Source: Sphingomonas sp. Leaf412 (GTDB lineage Bacteria > Pseudomonadota > Alphaproteobacteria > Sphingomonadales > Sphingomonadaceae). Taken from it: a stretch of DNA of 57,744 nt. The position numbers were made by a program, and so were the translations under genes. This document shows, piece after piece, positions 16,509 to 26,373 of this stretch; position 1 is the first letter of the stretch, and each line of letters opens with the position of its first letter. The notes beneath the pieces are model-generated. The model saw only the letters and a program-made list of their open reading frames with translations, did not search any database and was not told the DNA's origin. The stretch is taken from NCBI RefSeq assembly GCF_001425405.1, contig NZ_LMQP01000002.1, positions 364,334-422,077 of the forward strand, written 5' to 3'.

Positions 16509-18419
16509 TCAGGGACGCCAGACGTATGTCGGCGCCGCCGTGACTTCCCGCACCGGCGCGGTCAGTGCGGAGCCGCGCAGGGGATCGGTCGCCGCGGCCT
16601 GATCGACGAAACCGTAGTAGAAGCCGCGGGAGAAGGACGCGCCGCGCTGTTCGACGTCGCCGATGTTGCCGGCGGTGCCCGACAGGACGATGTCGTTCTC
16701 ATACTCGCCCAGACCCAGGAAGCTGAGATACGCCAGCGCGTCGTCACGCACGACGGTATTCTTGCGCAGCACGGTCAGGCCGCCGATCCGGGCGTTGCCG
16801 AGAACCTGGGCCTGATCCGCGACGACGGCATGGTCCTCGATCCTGGCGTTGCCGGACACCGTGCCGGACAGGACACGGGCATAGGGGCCGACATAGGCGG
16901 TGGCGGCGACGGTCGCGCCCGCGGCGACCCAGCCGCCGCCGTTGGCATGACGCCGACCGCCCGGCACGACGACCGCGCCGGGCTGGAAATTCTCGGGCAT
17001 CGCGCCGGTGAACTGCGCCATCCAGGGATAGCGATAGACCGAATACCACGGCTGATCCCAGCGGATCTGCTGCATCGCGGTCGGGGCCGCCAGGACGACC
17101 ATGTACAGGCCGGTGTCGCCGGGCCGGAGCGCGATGGTCGCGTGTCCGTCCGACCCGCGCTGCATGGCGCTGTAGCGCGCCTTTCCGTCGGCGCCGACCG
17201 CGATCAGGCCATAGCGCCATCCCGAATTCGGGGCGGGAACGACCGGCGGCTCGTCATTGAGCCCGGGCAGCGACGTCGTGGCGGGGGTGGATTGCACCAC
17301 GCCGCGGAAATCGACGCGGACGCTGCTCGCCCCGGCGTCGGCATATAGTTTGACGATGTTGTAGCCCCAGCGCTGCGGCGCCCAGGCGAAGGGCACGGCG
17401 AAGCGCCGGTTTGCCAGGTCGATCGGATCGAGGATCGTCGCGGCAAGGATGCTCGATCCGGTCGACGGCGCGTAGCCGCCGTAGTTCGCGCGATAGATCG
17501 CGCCCTGATCGGTGCCGTCGGGGTTGATATAATCCCAATTGGCGTTGCGCATCGCCCAGTCGCCGAACGCATCGTTCAGTTGTTCCAGGGTCCAGCCCTG
17601 GTTGGCCATCAGGATGCCGAACGGATCGGCCGTCGCCTGTGCCGGATCGCCGTTCATGGGCGACTTGCGCCAGATATCGTTGATCGCGCCGTAGCCGTAC
17701 CTGTTCTTGATATACTCCAGGAACTGCCAGTTGCAGTACCGGGTACGCGTCGATCCGTAGTACAGGTGCGGATATTGCTTCAGGAAAATGGAGCAATGGG
17801 TGTCGCTGCGGAATTCGGGGAGCTGCGTCGTCATCCAGTTGGCATGGCTTTCGAACAGCCAGCCGGTGAACGGCGACCCCCGCAGGCCGCCGGACAGCGC
17901 CTGGAGGCTGTGGGTGAGTTCGTGCGCCAGGCCGAACCGGTCGGCGACGGCCGCCGGGCCGATCCAGATGCCGGGGTTGCCGTTGCCGTCCGCCCCGCCG
18001 GTCAGGCCATATCCTTCGCGGATCGCGACATTGACCTTGTACTTGGTCGCCGACCCGCAGAACGGGATCGGGAACCCGATCGTGCCGGTGAAATAGTCCC
18101 AGACGAATTCGAGATGGGCCCCCGCCGCCTCCGCCGCGGTGCGCGACACGGCATCGCCGTCCCATCGCAAGACGAAGTGCGGGGTTTCGTAGCGGATGCC
18201 GGGTTGCGCGTCCGACGTTGCGACGCTGGTGAAGGTGCCCGGCACGCAGGCTGCGTTCGATGCGGGCGGGGTCGGGGTCGGGGTCGGGTTGGGGGCGGGC
18301 GTCGCGACCGGTGCCGGCGTGACGGTGCCGATCGTCTGGCCATCGGCGCCGCACGCCGCCAGCGCGAGCGCGGACAGCGATGCCGTCGCCCAGCGGGCGC
18401 GCGGCCTGGTCATCGTCAT
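16509..18419 (-). CDS. Svx/AvrXca-like secreted metallopeptidase, lipoprotein form
   Basis: A 636-residue protein. It has a lipoprotein signal with lipobox LAAC (Cys23) and a Pro/Thr-rich linker (residues 32-53). The zinc-peptidase motif HELTH is at 166-170, with a Glu 20 residues later (Glu190 in WLFESHANWM), a gluzincin arrangement. A beta-rich middle region follows, then a hexapeptide-like left-handed helix section (GATVAATAYVGPYARV onward). The layout recalls Svx/AvrXca virulence proteins of plant pathogens; Svx of Pectobacterium is reported to cleave plant extensins (recalled). Last gene of the S9 peptidase/DUF5695/Svx operon, with AAGGAGG before the start. A paralogue lies at 42880-44814. 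Confidence 0.8.
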   Translation of the reverse strand: MTMTRPRARWATASLSALALAACGADGQTIGTVTPAPVATPAPNPTPTPTPPASNAACVPGTFTSVATSDAQPGIRYETPHFVLRWDGDAVSRTAAEAAGAHLEFVWDYFTGTIGFPIPFCGSATKYKVNVAIREGYGLTGGADGNGNPGIWIGPAAVADRFGLAHELTHSLQALSGGLRGSPFTGWLFESHANWMTTQLPEFRSDTHCSIFLKQYPHLYYGSTRTRYCNWQFLEYIKNRYGYGAINDIWRKSPMNGDPAQATADPFGILMANQGWTLEQLNDAFGDWAMRNANWDYINPDGTDQGAIYRANYGGYAPSTGSSILAATILDPIDLANRRFAVPFAWAPQRWGYNIVKLYADAGASSVRVDFRGVVQSTPATTSLPGLNDEPPVVPAPNSGWRYGLIAVGADGKARYSAMQRGSDGHATIALRPGDTGLYMVVLAAPTAMQQIRWDQPWYSVYRYPWMAQFTGAMPENFQPGAVVVPGGRRHANGGGWVAAGATVAATAYVGPYARVLSGTVSGNARIEDHAVVADQAQVLGNARIGGLTVLRKNTVVRDDALAYLSFLGLGEYENDIVLSGTAGNIGDVEQRGASFSRGFYYGFVDQAAATDPLRGSALTAPVREVTAAPTYVWRP

Positions 18420-18459
18420 CGTCGTCCTCCTTCGTGTACGTGATCCGGTCGCGATGCGA

Positions 18460-21225
18460 TCAGCGCCGGGTCAGCGTGATCGTGGTCGGGGCGGCGCCCA
18501 GCCGCACGGACTGTCCCCCGCGTTCCGCCGTCCCGCCATCGACGGCGTAGGGGCGGCCGTCCGGCCGCGTCTGTTCGACGAGGATGCGCGCCGTCGGCGT
18601 CGTCGGCGTGGCCGGATCCAGCGTCAGGGTGATCCGGCCGCTGGCCGGCGTGTAGCTCGCGGATGCGATCTTCCCGGCCTCCAGCGTCACCCATGCTCCC
18701 GCCGGCGCGACGAACAGCCGGGTACGCGCGCCGTCGCGCGGCGCGATCGACACGGTGCCGGCCCGTTGCGTCAGCGTGCCGCCGAAGCCCACCCAGCCGA
18801 ACGTCGGATCGTCGACGACATAGGTCGCGGCGGTCAGCGCGTGGCCGTAGAATCCCATGCCGTAATCGCCGGTGTAGCTGTCCCATTTCAGCATGTCGGG
18901 CGCGGAGTGGAAGGCGGCGGAGGAAAAGCCGTTCCGGTCGATGTTCGTGATCCCGCCCATCATCCCGCCGTAAGCGACGCGCAACAGGTGGAGGTCGGTC
19001 GGATCCCGGCGGAAGGCGTCGAACAACGGCACGGCGTTCAGCGTCGATCCGTAGTGATGGATCTGGCGTTCGATCCGCGGCACCTTCCCGCCGTACAGGA
19101 AATCCCAATAGCGCCGGGCATTGCCGTTATAGCCCCAGTGCGGGATCGTCGGATCATAGGCCAGGATGACCTCGCGCGTCATGTCCGCCTGTGGCTGGTG
19201 CCCGAAATAGCGCATCCAGGCATAGACTTCCGCCTGGCCGGTCGAGTCCCACGGCATCTCGCTGCCGAACGGGTAGGGTTCGGATTTCCAATGGTCGGCG
19301 CGCTTCTTCATCAGCGCTTCCATGGCGGTCGCCTCGGCGGTCATCCCCTCGCGCTTCAGGTCCTTCAGGATGTCGACGAACACGTCGCCCTCCATCAGGC
19401 CGAACTGCGCATAATATGGCGCGTCGCGCATCATCGCGACGGTCGTCCGGTACGCCTTGTCGAGATACCAGCGCCAGTCGTGCGTCCTGACCAGGCCGGC
19501 GTGGTTGCGGGCCAGCCGGTACAATACCCAATGGCCGATCGCGACGTGCGGGTAATTGTAGGCGCGGCCCAGATCCTCGGCGTGCTTGCGATCCCACGAC
19601 GTCCAGCTCTTCCAGTTGGTCGCCGGGTCGTAATAGCCGGGGAAGTCCTTGGGTTCGTAGTAGAACAGGCTTTTCCTGACCGCGCCCGCGCGGGGCCCGT
19701 CGGCGATCTGGAGCTTGCCGACGACGGTTTCGTCGACGACGCGCTCCAGCTTGGCGACCTCGCCCGGATCGGGATTGTCGAGCTGCTTCATCATCGCGGC
19801 GACCCATGCGCCGCCGCCGCCCTCGTCGCTCATCCCCGCGATCCACACGCGCGGTTCCTGCGTCACGATCTTTCCGGCATCGCGGTCGTAGGTCAGGATC
19901 GCCGGTGCGCGGTTGAACGGATCGGACCGGTCGTCGAAGAATTGTTCGGTGGTCGAGAAACGGCCGATGTCGGCCATCGTGCGATCGAGCGGTTTGGTGA
20001 CATAATAGCTGACCGTCTGCACGCTGTCGTCTGCATAGGTGATCGACACACGCGCGCGCCCGAAGCCGCCGGCCCGCACCGCGTAGCGACGCCAGCCGTT
20101 GACGGTGCCGTCCGGTGTCACCGTCAGCGCATCCGCCGGCGATACCGCGATATGCTTCACCGCCTGCGGGCTGTTCAGGAACAGGCTGGCCTGCTGGTCC
20201 GTCGGGACGACATAGCCGGGCAGGCCGACGGCCACGGGGCGGCGGTTGGCGGTCAGCGTGCGCTCGATCGCGCGGATCGACGGCGACTGGACGAACCGGA
20301 CGCCGACCGTGCGGCTGGCGCCCGGCGCCAGTGTGAAGCTGGTGGGCACGTTCCACTGTTCGTCGGCGTCCTTCCACTCCCGGTCGGCAAAGCCCTTGCT
20401 GGCGATGGTCCAGTCGTAGAAGCCTTCGGACGTCTGGCCGCGCGGCGACTTGTCGGTGAAGACGTCGCCCATGGGCGCGTGCTTGTCCTGGAGGATCGGG
20501 CGATAGGCCTCGAGCGGGGAATTGCGTTCGGGAAGCACCAGCAGCGCCGACCCCTTGCCGTTCAGTCGCGTGACCTGAAGATAGCCGGCATCGCGCCCGA
20601 TGTACGGATCGACGAAGCTGGCCTGGGTGTGCGCGGATTCCAGGTTGCGATCGATCAGGATGTTGTCGAACACCATCGGCATCCCCAGGCCGCCGACCTC
20701 GACCGGGGCGGTGCCGCGGTTGACGAGGGTGAAGCGCAGCGCGAGGACCCCGCCGACATCGACCCAGCGTCGCTCGACCGACAAGGGAACCCCGCCCAGC
20801 GAGGCGGTGATGTCGGCCGCGGCGACGACGCCGCGACCCGCGGGCAGCGCGCGGACCGGACGGCGCGCGCGGGACGAGGCGAAGTCCTGCCACGCGCCAC
20901 CGCCGCTGCGCACGCGCAGGTTGATGTCGCCCAGATGGACATAGCCGTCGCCCTGACGCTCGGCCTCCCGCCCGCCCGGCGTGAAGTCGAACCGCGGATC
21001 GCCGGCCGGCGACATCCGCGCCAGCGTGCCGGTGTCGTTGCGCAAGGCGATCCGCAACTGGCCGACGCTGTACGGCGTGGTCGCGATCGGGGGATAGACC
21101 GGCCTGGGCTTGGGTCGCTCCTGGCTCCAGCCAGCCGTCGCGACGAAGCCGGTGGCCGCCAGGCACCCCAGCGCCAGCGTCGTGGAAAGCAGGGGATGGC
21201 GAACGGAAAGGCGGGTCATGGTCAT
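18460..21225 (-). CDS. DUF5695-type secreted protein, putative carbohydrate-active enzyme
   Basis: A 921-residue protein with an N-terminal signal peptide (hydrophobic core about residues 12-30, then GWSQ|ERP). The N-terminal third looks beta-rich. The C-terminal half has Trp/Tyr-rich helical repeats (WKSWTSWDRKHAEDLGRAYNYPHVAIGHWVLYRL, given here only as the region about residues 530-575) reminiscent of (alpha/alpha)6 glycoside hydrolases or lyases. I recognise it as DUF5695-like, a family without a function known to me. It lies 7 nt after the S9 peptidase and 40 nt before the Svx lipoprotein, so it is expected to act with them on the same substrate. Start 21225; ATG 21219 is an alternative. 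Confidence 0.7.
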   Translation of the reverse strand: MTMTRLSVRHPLLSTTLALGCLAATGFVATAGWSQERPKPRPVYPPIATTPYSVGQLRIALRNDTGTLARMSPAGDPRFDFTPGGREAERQGDGYVHLGDINLRVRSGGGAWQDFASSRARRPVRALPAGRGVVAAADITASLGGVPLSVERRWVDVGGVLALRFTLVNRGTAPVEVGGLGMPMVFDNILIDRNLESAHTQASFVDPYIGRDAGYLQVTRLNGKGSALLVLPERNSPLEAYRPILQDKHAPMGDVFTDKSPRGQTSEGFYDWTIASKGFADREWKDADEQWNVPTSFTLAPGASRTVGVRFVQSPSIRAIERTLTANRRPVAVGLPGYVVPTDQQASLFLNSPQAVKHIAVSPADALTVTPDGTVNGWRRYAVRAGGFGRARVSITYADDSVQTVSYYVTKPLDRTMADIGRFSTTEQFFDDRSDPFNRAPAILTYDRDAGKIVTQEPRVWIAGMSDEGGGGAWVAAMMKQLDNPDPGEVAKLERVVDETVVGKLQIADGPRAGAVRKSLFYYEPKDFPGYYDPATNWKSWTSWDRKHAEDLGRAYNYPHVAIGHWVLYRLARNHAGLVRTHDWRWYLDKAYRTTVAMMRDAPYYAQFGLMEGDVFVDILKDLKREGMTAEATAMEALMKKRADHWKSEPYPFGSEMPWDSTGQAEVYAWMRYFGHQPQADMTREVILAYDPTIPHWGYNGNARRYWDFLYGGKVPRIERQIHHYGSTLNAVPLFDAFRRDPTDLHLLRVAYGGMMGGITNIDRNGFSSAAFHSAPDMLKWDSYTGDYGMGFYGHALTAATYVVDDPTFGWVGFGGTLTQRAGTVSIAPRDGARTRLFVAPAGAWVTLEAGKIASASYTPASGRITLTLDPATPTTPTARILVEQTRPDGRPYAVDGGTAERGGQSVRLGAAPTTITLTRR

Positions 21226-21232
21226 CTCGCGA

Positions 21233-23626
21233 TCAGGGCTTGGACGTGCTGGCGTCGGCGGGAACCGCGGTGAGGGGGAGCAGCGCCGGCGGCGCCTCGT
21301 CCAGCAGGTTGCGGGTGAAATAGTCGCGCAGCTTGCGCCAGAAGAACGGCTGCGCGACGCGATGCGTGGTGTTGGGCAGGATCACCAGGTCGACGTCGCG
21401 CTTCGCCCGGATCAGCGCGTCGGCCAGCCGATAGCTTTCGGTGACGGGCACGTTGTCGTCGATGTCGCCGTGGATCAGCAGCAGCTTGCCCCGCAGGTTG
21501 GCGGCGACCGACATGTTCGAATTGCGCTCCCACGTCGCGGCGTCGGCGGCACCCATCGACACCTCGGGCCACCACGCCTTGTCCAGGCGCAGGTCGTGGT
21601 TGCCCGACGACGCCACCGCCACCTTGAAGAAGGCCGGGCGCCGCAGGATGAAGCGCGCGGCGTCGTACCCGCCCGCCGACCCGCCGAAGACGCCGACGCG
21701 CGTGATGTCCATGTAGGGATAGCGCGCCGCCATCTGGCGGATCAGCGCGATATGGTCGTCGATCCCGACCTCGCCCAGGTTCTGGAACGCAGGCAGGCGG
21801 AACGCCTGGCCCCGGCGCGACGTGCCGCGGCCGTCGATCATCACGACGATCGCGCCGAGCTGCGCCACGCTGTTGCCCACGGCCGACACCGCTTCTGCCC
21901 AGCTGGCCGGCACCTGGGTGGTCGTCGGCCCGGTGTAGACGTTGTCGATGACCGGATAGCGGCGGCGCGGATCGAAATTGGCCGGCCGCAGGATCATGCC
22001 GTAGATCGGCGTCCTGCCGTCCGCGGCCACGCCCCGGAACGGTTCGGGCGCGGTGAAGCCGCCCGCGAACAGCGGGCCGGGATCGGCGCGGCTGATGTCG
22101 CGCAGGATGCGGCCCGTCTCGGTATCGCGGATCACCACGCGCGTCGGCACGGTCGGACTGGACATCGCGTCGATCGCGTAGCGGCCGTCGTTCGACAGCG
22201 TGATCTCGTGCTCCAGCGGCTCCGGCGTCAGCAGGACGGGCTGGCTGCCGTCCAGCGTCACCCGGTACAGCGCGCGCCAATAGGGATTGCGGTCCTTTTC
22301 CCGGCCCACGCCGGTGATGAGGATCGACCGGCGCACCGGATCGATGTGATCGACCGAGACGACCTCCCACTCCCCCCGCGTCAGCGGGTGGCCGCCATCG
22401 GGGGCGTCGGGCGTGACCAGATAGAGCTGCGCCCAGCCCGACCGTTCGGAGATCGACAGTTCGCCGCCCAGGTCGGGCACCGGGATCAGCGCGCTGGACG
22501 TCACGGTCACGACCGGCTTGATCGCCTCGCGCGCGATCACCGTCGCCGCGCCGGTCGCGGCGGCGAAGCGATAGACGATCTGCTGTCCGTAACCGCGTTC
22601 GGTCCAGACCAGCCGTCCCTCATCCTCGCTGATCCAGCCCATGTCGGGTTCCGACGGATACAGCATCGCCTCGGGCGGGACCGCGACGGGCACGATCGTC
22701 GCCTTGCCCTTCTTCAGCGCCGCCGCGACGTCGATCGCCAGCCGCGACATCATCGGCAGCCGTGCGGCACCGGCGAGCGGATAGATATAGCGGAAGCTGC
22801 GCGGATAGAGGCTGCCGGGCGGGTTCTCCTGCGTCATCGACAGCGGGACGACGCCGCGCGTGTCGAGCCGCCACGTCAGGATGCGGTTGCCGAACGGCGA
22901 CCAGCGGACCGATACCGGCATCACCGGATCCTCAATGCCCTGCTTCAGGATCTCGGGCAGTTGCGGTACGCCGCGGCCATAGGGCTGTTCGCGCGTGCCG
23001 TCGGTGGTCAGCGCGACCTCGCGCCCGGTCTTCACCTCCTGCGCGACCAGGTTGAAGTCGCGCGCGACGACGCGGAACCGGCCATCGGGCGACAGGCCGG
23101 TGGCGCCGAGGGGGTCGCCGGTCGTCGATTCCGCCAGCGTCCCGTCAGCGCGCAGCGTCCAGCGCCTGCCATCGGCACCGAATTCCAGCGTATCGGTATC
23201 GGGGATATAGTCGGGCTGGCCGACGAACAGGTCGGCGGCGGGGATCGTCCGGCCGGTCGCGGTCGACAACGACGCCGCCAGCGCGGCCTCGGTCACGATC
23301 GTGCGGGTCGCGCCGGTGGCGAGGTCGAGGTAGTCCAATGTGCGCGCCGTCCCCGTTCCGCCGCGAAACAACACGCCCTTGCCGTCCCGGTCGAAGCGCG
23401 CGCGCAGATCGCGATTGGCGACCAGCGTGTCCAGATTGCCGCCCAGGTACAGGTCCGCCCGGCGATAGCGTTCCTCGATCGGCGGCAGCGGGGCGGGCGC
23501 GGCGGGCGCGGCGGCGTGGGGGGCGACAGTTGCCGCGGGGCGTGGCCGTGACGACGCATGGGCCGGACCGCCCTCGGCCGCACAGGCCGCCGCCACCAGA
23601 AACATCGACATCGTCCGAACGGTCAC
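21233..23626 (-). CDS. S9-family prolyl peptidase (dipeptidyl-peptidase IV-like), secreted
   Basis: A 797-residue serine peptidase. It has an N-terminal signal (MFLVAAACAAEGGPAHA), a long beta-propeller-like region, and a C-terminal alpha/beta hydrolase domain. The nucleophile is Ser650 in GVFGGSAGGYDAARF; the acid region is LIHGDIDDNVPV and the His is His755 in NTTHRVAQ. S9 enzymes often cleave after proline, which suits Pro/Hyp-rich peptides. The GTG start at 23626 has GGAG 7 nt upstream; ATG 23611 is an alternative. First gene of a three-gene operon, with an operator and a TATAAT -10 about 55 nt upstream, divergent from the GntR gene. Confidence 0.88.
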   Translation of the reverse strand: MTVRTMSMFLVAAACAAEGGPAHASSRPRPAATVAPHAAAPAAPAPLPPIEERYRRADLYLGGNLDTLVANRDLRARFDRDGKGVLFRGGTGTARTLDYLDLATGATRTIVTEAALAASLSTATGRTIPAADLFVGQPDYIPDTDTLEFGADGRRWTLRADGTLAESTTGDPLGATGLSPDGRFRVVARDFNLVAQEVKTGREVALTTDGTREQPYGRGVPQLPEILKQGIEDPVMPVSVRWSPFGNRILTWRLDTRGVVPLSMTQENPPGSLYPRSFRYIYPLAGAARLPMMSRLAIDVAAALKKGKATIVPVAVPPEAMLYPSEPDMGWISEDEGRLVWTERGYGQQIVYRFAAATGAATVIAREAIKPVVTVTSSALIPVPDLGGELSISERSGWAQLYLVTPDAPDGGHPLTRGEWEVVSVDHIDPVRRSILITGVGREKDRNPYWRALYRVTLDGSQPVLLTPEPLEHEITLSNDGRYAIDAMSSPTVPTRVVIRDTETGRILRDISRADPGPLFAGGFTAPEPFRGVAADGRTPIYGMILRPANFDPRRRYPVIDNVYTGPTTTQVPASWAEAVSAVGNSVAQLGAIVVMIDGRGTSRRGQAFRLPAFQNLGEVGIDDHIALIRQMAARYPYMDITRVGVFGGSAGGYDAARFILRRPAFFKVAVASSGNHDLRLDKAWWPEVSMGAADAATWERNSNMSVAANLRGKLLLIHGDIDDNVPVTESYRLADALIRAKRDVDLVILPNTTHRVAQPFFWRKLRDYFTRNLLDEAPPALLPLTAVPADASTSKP

Positions 23627-23682
23627 GGGCCTACTCCTGCGCACCCAGTTAAACCAATCGGCCGGACGGGCGTCAACGATAT

Positions 23683-23693
23683 TATACGGTATA
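23683..23693. promoter_or_regulatory. Locus operator TATAC-G-GTATA (perfect), S9 operon / gntR divergent promoter
   Basis: Perfect 11-bp palindrome TATACGGTATA. On the minus strand it overlaps a consensus TATAAT (23681-23686) that would serve the S9 peptidase operon. The neighbouring 16 bases 23672-23687 (GTCAACGATATTATAC) are identical to 44935-44950 before the second Svx gene. It lies between the S9 operon and the divergent GntR gene, which suggests autoregulation. Confidence 0.7.
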
Positions 23694-23753
23694 TAGTCAG
23701 ATGTCGCTGCAAAACGATTGTTCTGGCTGCGGGAAACCTGCAAGTGTCGCGAG

Positions 23754-24500
23754 ATGAACGATTATATGTCGGATCGGACATTCGCGCTGCGATCGCCGGG
23801 GCGGAACCGGCTGCGCGTGCAGGGTTCGTTGGCACAGCAACTGGCGGTACGGATCCTGCGCGGCGACCTGGCACAGGGTCACCTGTTTCCCGGCGAGATC
23901 GAATATAGCGCGCAACTGGGCATTTCGCGATCGGCGCTGCGCGAGGCGTTCCGCATCCTGGCGGCCAAGGGCCTGGTCGACAGTCGGCCGAAGGCGGGGA
24001 CGCGGGTCAATCCCCGCCGGGAGTGGAGCCTGCTCGATCCCGACCTGCTGGCCTGGCAGTTCGAGGCGGAACCCACGCTGCAATTCCTGCGCGACCTGTT
24101 CGAACTGCGCATGGTCGTGGAACCGTCGGCGGCGGCGTTCGCCGCGTTGCGCCGCAGCGACGCGCAGGTGGCGGAGATGGGCGAGGCGCTGGACGTGATG
24201 GCGCAGCACAGCCTGGCCGGCGAGGTCGGTCGCGCCGCCGACCAGCGGTTTCATACCGTCATGCTGGAGGCCACGGGCAACGAAGCGATCATCGCACTGT
24301 CCAGCACCATCATGGCCGCCATCGCCTGGACCACGATCTTCAAGCAGCGCAAGCGCGCGCTGCCCCGCGACCCGATCCCCGACCATCGCGCGCTGCACGA
24401 GGCGATCGCGCGGGGGGACGCCGCCGGGGCGGGGGACGCGATGCGCGAACTGCTCAGGCTCGCGCTGATCGACACCGAGATTTCGATGAGCGAAGACTGA
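23754..24500 (+). CDS. GntR-family regulator, FadR/FCD subfamily (probable locus regulator)
   Basis: A 248-residue regulator. The N-terminal winged helix includes LAQQLAVRILRGDLAQGHLFP, then SAQLGISRSALREAFRILAAKGLVDSRPKAGTRV. The C-terminal helical FCD ligand domain carries likely metal/ligand residues in FELRMVVEPSAAA, DQRFHTVML and PDHRALHEAI. FCD regulators typically sense organic acids. The gene is divergent from the S9 operon and shares its TATAC-N-GTATA operator. The same site recurs across the island, which makes this protein the best candidate for its master regulator. Start 23754 (ATG) is chosen; 23766 is possible and 23718 unlikely. Confidence 0.9.
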   Translation: MNDYMSDRTFALRSPGRNRLRVQGSLAQQLAVRILRGDLAQGHLFPGEIEYSAQLGISRSALREAFRILAAKGLVDSRPKAGTRVNPRREWSLLDPDLLAWQFEAEPTLQFLRDLFELRMVVEPSAAAFAALRRSDAQVAEMGEALDVMAQHSLAGEVGRAADQRFHTVMLEATGNEAIIALSSTIMAAIAWTTIFKQRKRALPRDPIPDHRALHEAIARGDAAGAGDAMRELLRLALIDTEISMSED

Positions 24501-24545
24501 CGTCGGCCGATCGCCGATCCCGCTCGCCCCAGTCGGCGAGCGACA

Positions 24546-26342
24546 TCAGTGGTTGTCGCGCGGCAGCCCCCGGGTCTGCGCGATCCGCTGATACTTTTCC
24601 GCGCCTTCCAGGATCGCGCCGGTCTGCATCTGGCCGACCACCGACCGCTGCATCTCCTGCCACGGCGTCTGCGAGGCGGGATAGGCATAGCCGCCGTCCT
24701 GAATCAGCGTCTGCCGACGCGCGGCGAGTTCCTCCGCGTCGATCAGCACGTCGGCGGTCCCCCGCGCCAGGTCGATCCGCACGCTGTCGCCGGTGCGGAT
24801 CAGCGCCAGGCCGCCCATCGCCGCCGCCTCTGGGCTGGCGTTCAGGATCGACGGACTGCCGCTGGTCCCGGATTGCCGCCCGTCGCCGATGCAGGGCAGG
24901 GCGTGGACACCTTCGCGGATCAGATAGGCTGGCGGGCGCATGTTGACGACCTCGGCGGCACCCGGATAGCCGATCGGGCCGGCGCCGCGCATGAACAGCA
25001 GGTGGCGATCGGTGATGCCCAGCGCGGGGTCGTCGATCCGGGCGTGATAGTCCTCCGGTCCGTCGAACACGACCGCCGGCCCCTCGAACGCGTCCGGATC
25101 GTCCGGATCGGACAGATAGCGGTCGCGGAATTCGCGGCTGATGACGCTGGTCTTCATGATCGCGCTGTCGAACAGGTTGCCGCGCAGCACGATGAAGCCG
25201 GCATCCTCCTTCAGCGGCGTGGCGAACGGGCGGATGACGCGGTCGTCCTCGATCGTCGCATCGCGGCAATTGTCGCCGATCGACCGGCCGTTCGCGGTGA
25301 TCGCATCCTCGTGGATCAGGCCCTGCTTCATCAGTTCGGCGACGACCGCGGGAACGCCGCCGGCGTGGTAATAATCCTCGCCCAGATACTCGCCGGCGGG
25401 TTGCAGGTTGACCATCAACGGCACCTTGTGGCCGTGCGTCTGCCAGTCGTCGATGGCCAGGTCGACCCCGACATGGCGCGCGATCGCGGCAAGGTGGATC
25501 GGCGCGTTGGTCGATCCGCCGATCGCCGAATTGACGACGATCGCGTTCAGGAACGCGTCGCGCGTCAGGATGTCGCTGGGCTTCAGATCCTCACGAACCA
25601 TGTCGACGATGCGCTTGCCCGTCAGATAGGCGACCTCCTGGCGGTCGCGATAGGGCGCCGGGATCGCGGCGGATCCGGGCAGCTGCATCCCCAGCGCTTC
25701 CGCCAGGCTATTCATCGTCGTCGCCGTCCCCATGGTGTTGCAATAGCCGGTCGACGGCGCGGACGAGGCGACGAGCTTGATGAAGCCCTCGTCGTCGATC
25801 GCGCCCGTCGCCAGCAGCTCGCGCGCCTTCCACACGATCGTGCCCGATCCGGTCCGCTCGCCCTTGTGCCAGCCGTTCAGCATCGGGCCGACCGACAAGG
25901 CGATGGCCGGGATGTTCACGGTCGCCGCCGCCATCAGGCACGCCGGCGTCGTCTTGTCGCATCCGATCGTCAGCACCACGCCGTCGAGCGGATAGCCGTA
26001 CAGGACCTCGACCAGCGCCATGTACGCCAGGTTGCGGTCGAGCCCCGCGGTCGGTCGCTTGCCGGTCTCCTGGATCGGATGGACCGGGAATTCCAACGGG
26101 ATTCCGCCCATCTCGCGGATGCCGTCGCGCAACCGGTCGGCGAGGACCAAATGATGGCGATTGCAGGGGGACAGGTCGCTGCCGGTCTGCGCGATGCCGA
26201 TGATCGGCTTGCCCGATCGCAGTTCGTCCAGGCTCAACCCGAAGTTCAGATACCGTTCGAGGTACAGCGCGGTCATGTCGATATTGTCGGGATTGTCGAA
26301 CCAGGCGCGCGAGCGGAGCTTCGGGGCGGGGGTGTCGGACAT
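24546..26342 (-). CDS. L-arabonate dehydratase (IlvD/Edd family)
   Basis: A 598-residue dehydratase of the IlvD/Edd family. Iron-sulfur cluster cysteines are visible in [24 protein letters not shown] and [19 protein letters not shown]. The C-terminal part has [11 protein letters not shown] and [24 protein letters not shown]. The N-terminal [22 protein letters not shown] and the overall length fit the pentonate subfamily (arabonate/xylonate). It would convert L-arabonate to 2-keto-3-deoxy-L-arabonate in the oxidative arabinose pathway. It follows the mutarotase gene by 31 nt in one operon; arabinose dehydrogenase and AraD1 lie just across the divergent promoter. Xylonate or fuconate specificity cannot be excluded. 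Confidence 0.88.
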   Translation of the reverse strand: MSDTPAPKLRSRAWFDNPDNIDMTALYLERYLNFGLSLDELRSGKPIIGIAQTGSDLSPCNRHHLVLADRLRDGIREMGGIPLEFPVHPIQETGKRPTAGLDRNLAYMALVEVLYGYPLDGVVLTIGCDKTTPACLMAAATVNIPAIALSVGPMLNGWHKGERTGSGTIVWKARELLATGAIDDEGFIKLVASSAPSTGYCNTMGTATTMNSLAEALGMQLPGSAAIPAPYRDRQEVAYLTGKRIVDMVREDLKPSDILTRDAFLNAIVVNSAIGGSTNAPIHLAAIARHVGVDLAIDDWQTHGHKVPLMVNLQPAGEYLGEDYYHAGGVPAVVAELMKQGLIHEDAITANGRSIGDNCRDATIEDDRVIRPFATPLKEDAGFIVLRGNLFDSAIMKTSVISREFRDRYLSDPDDPDAFEGPAVVFDGPEDYHARIDDPALGITDRHLLFMRGAGPIGYPGAAEVVNMRPPAYLIREGVHALPCIGDGRQSGTSGSPSILNASPEAAAMGGLALIRTGDSVRIDLARGTADVLIDAEELAARRQTLIQDGGYAYPASQTPWQEMQRSVVGQMQTGAILEGAEKYQRIAQTRGLPRDNH

Positions 26343-26373
26343 CGGATCGCAGGCTTTCGGTCAGGGAAGGGGA

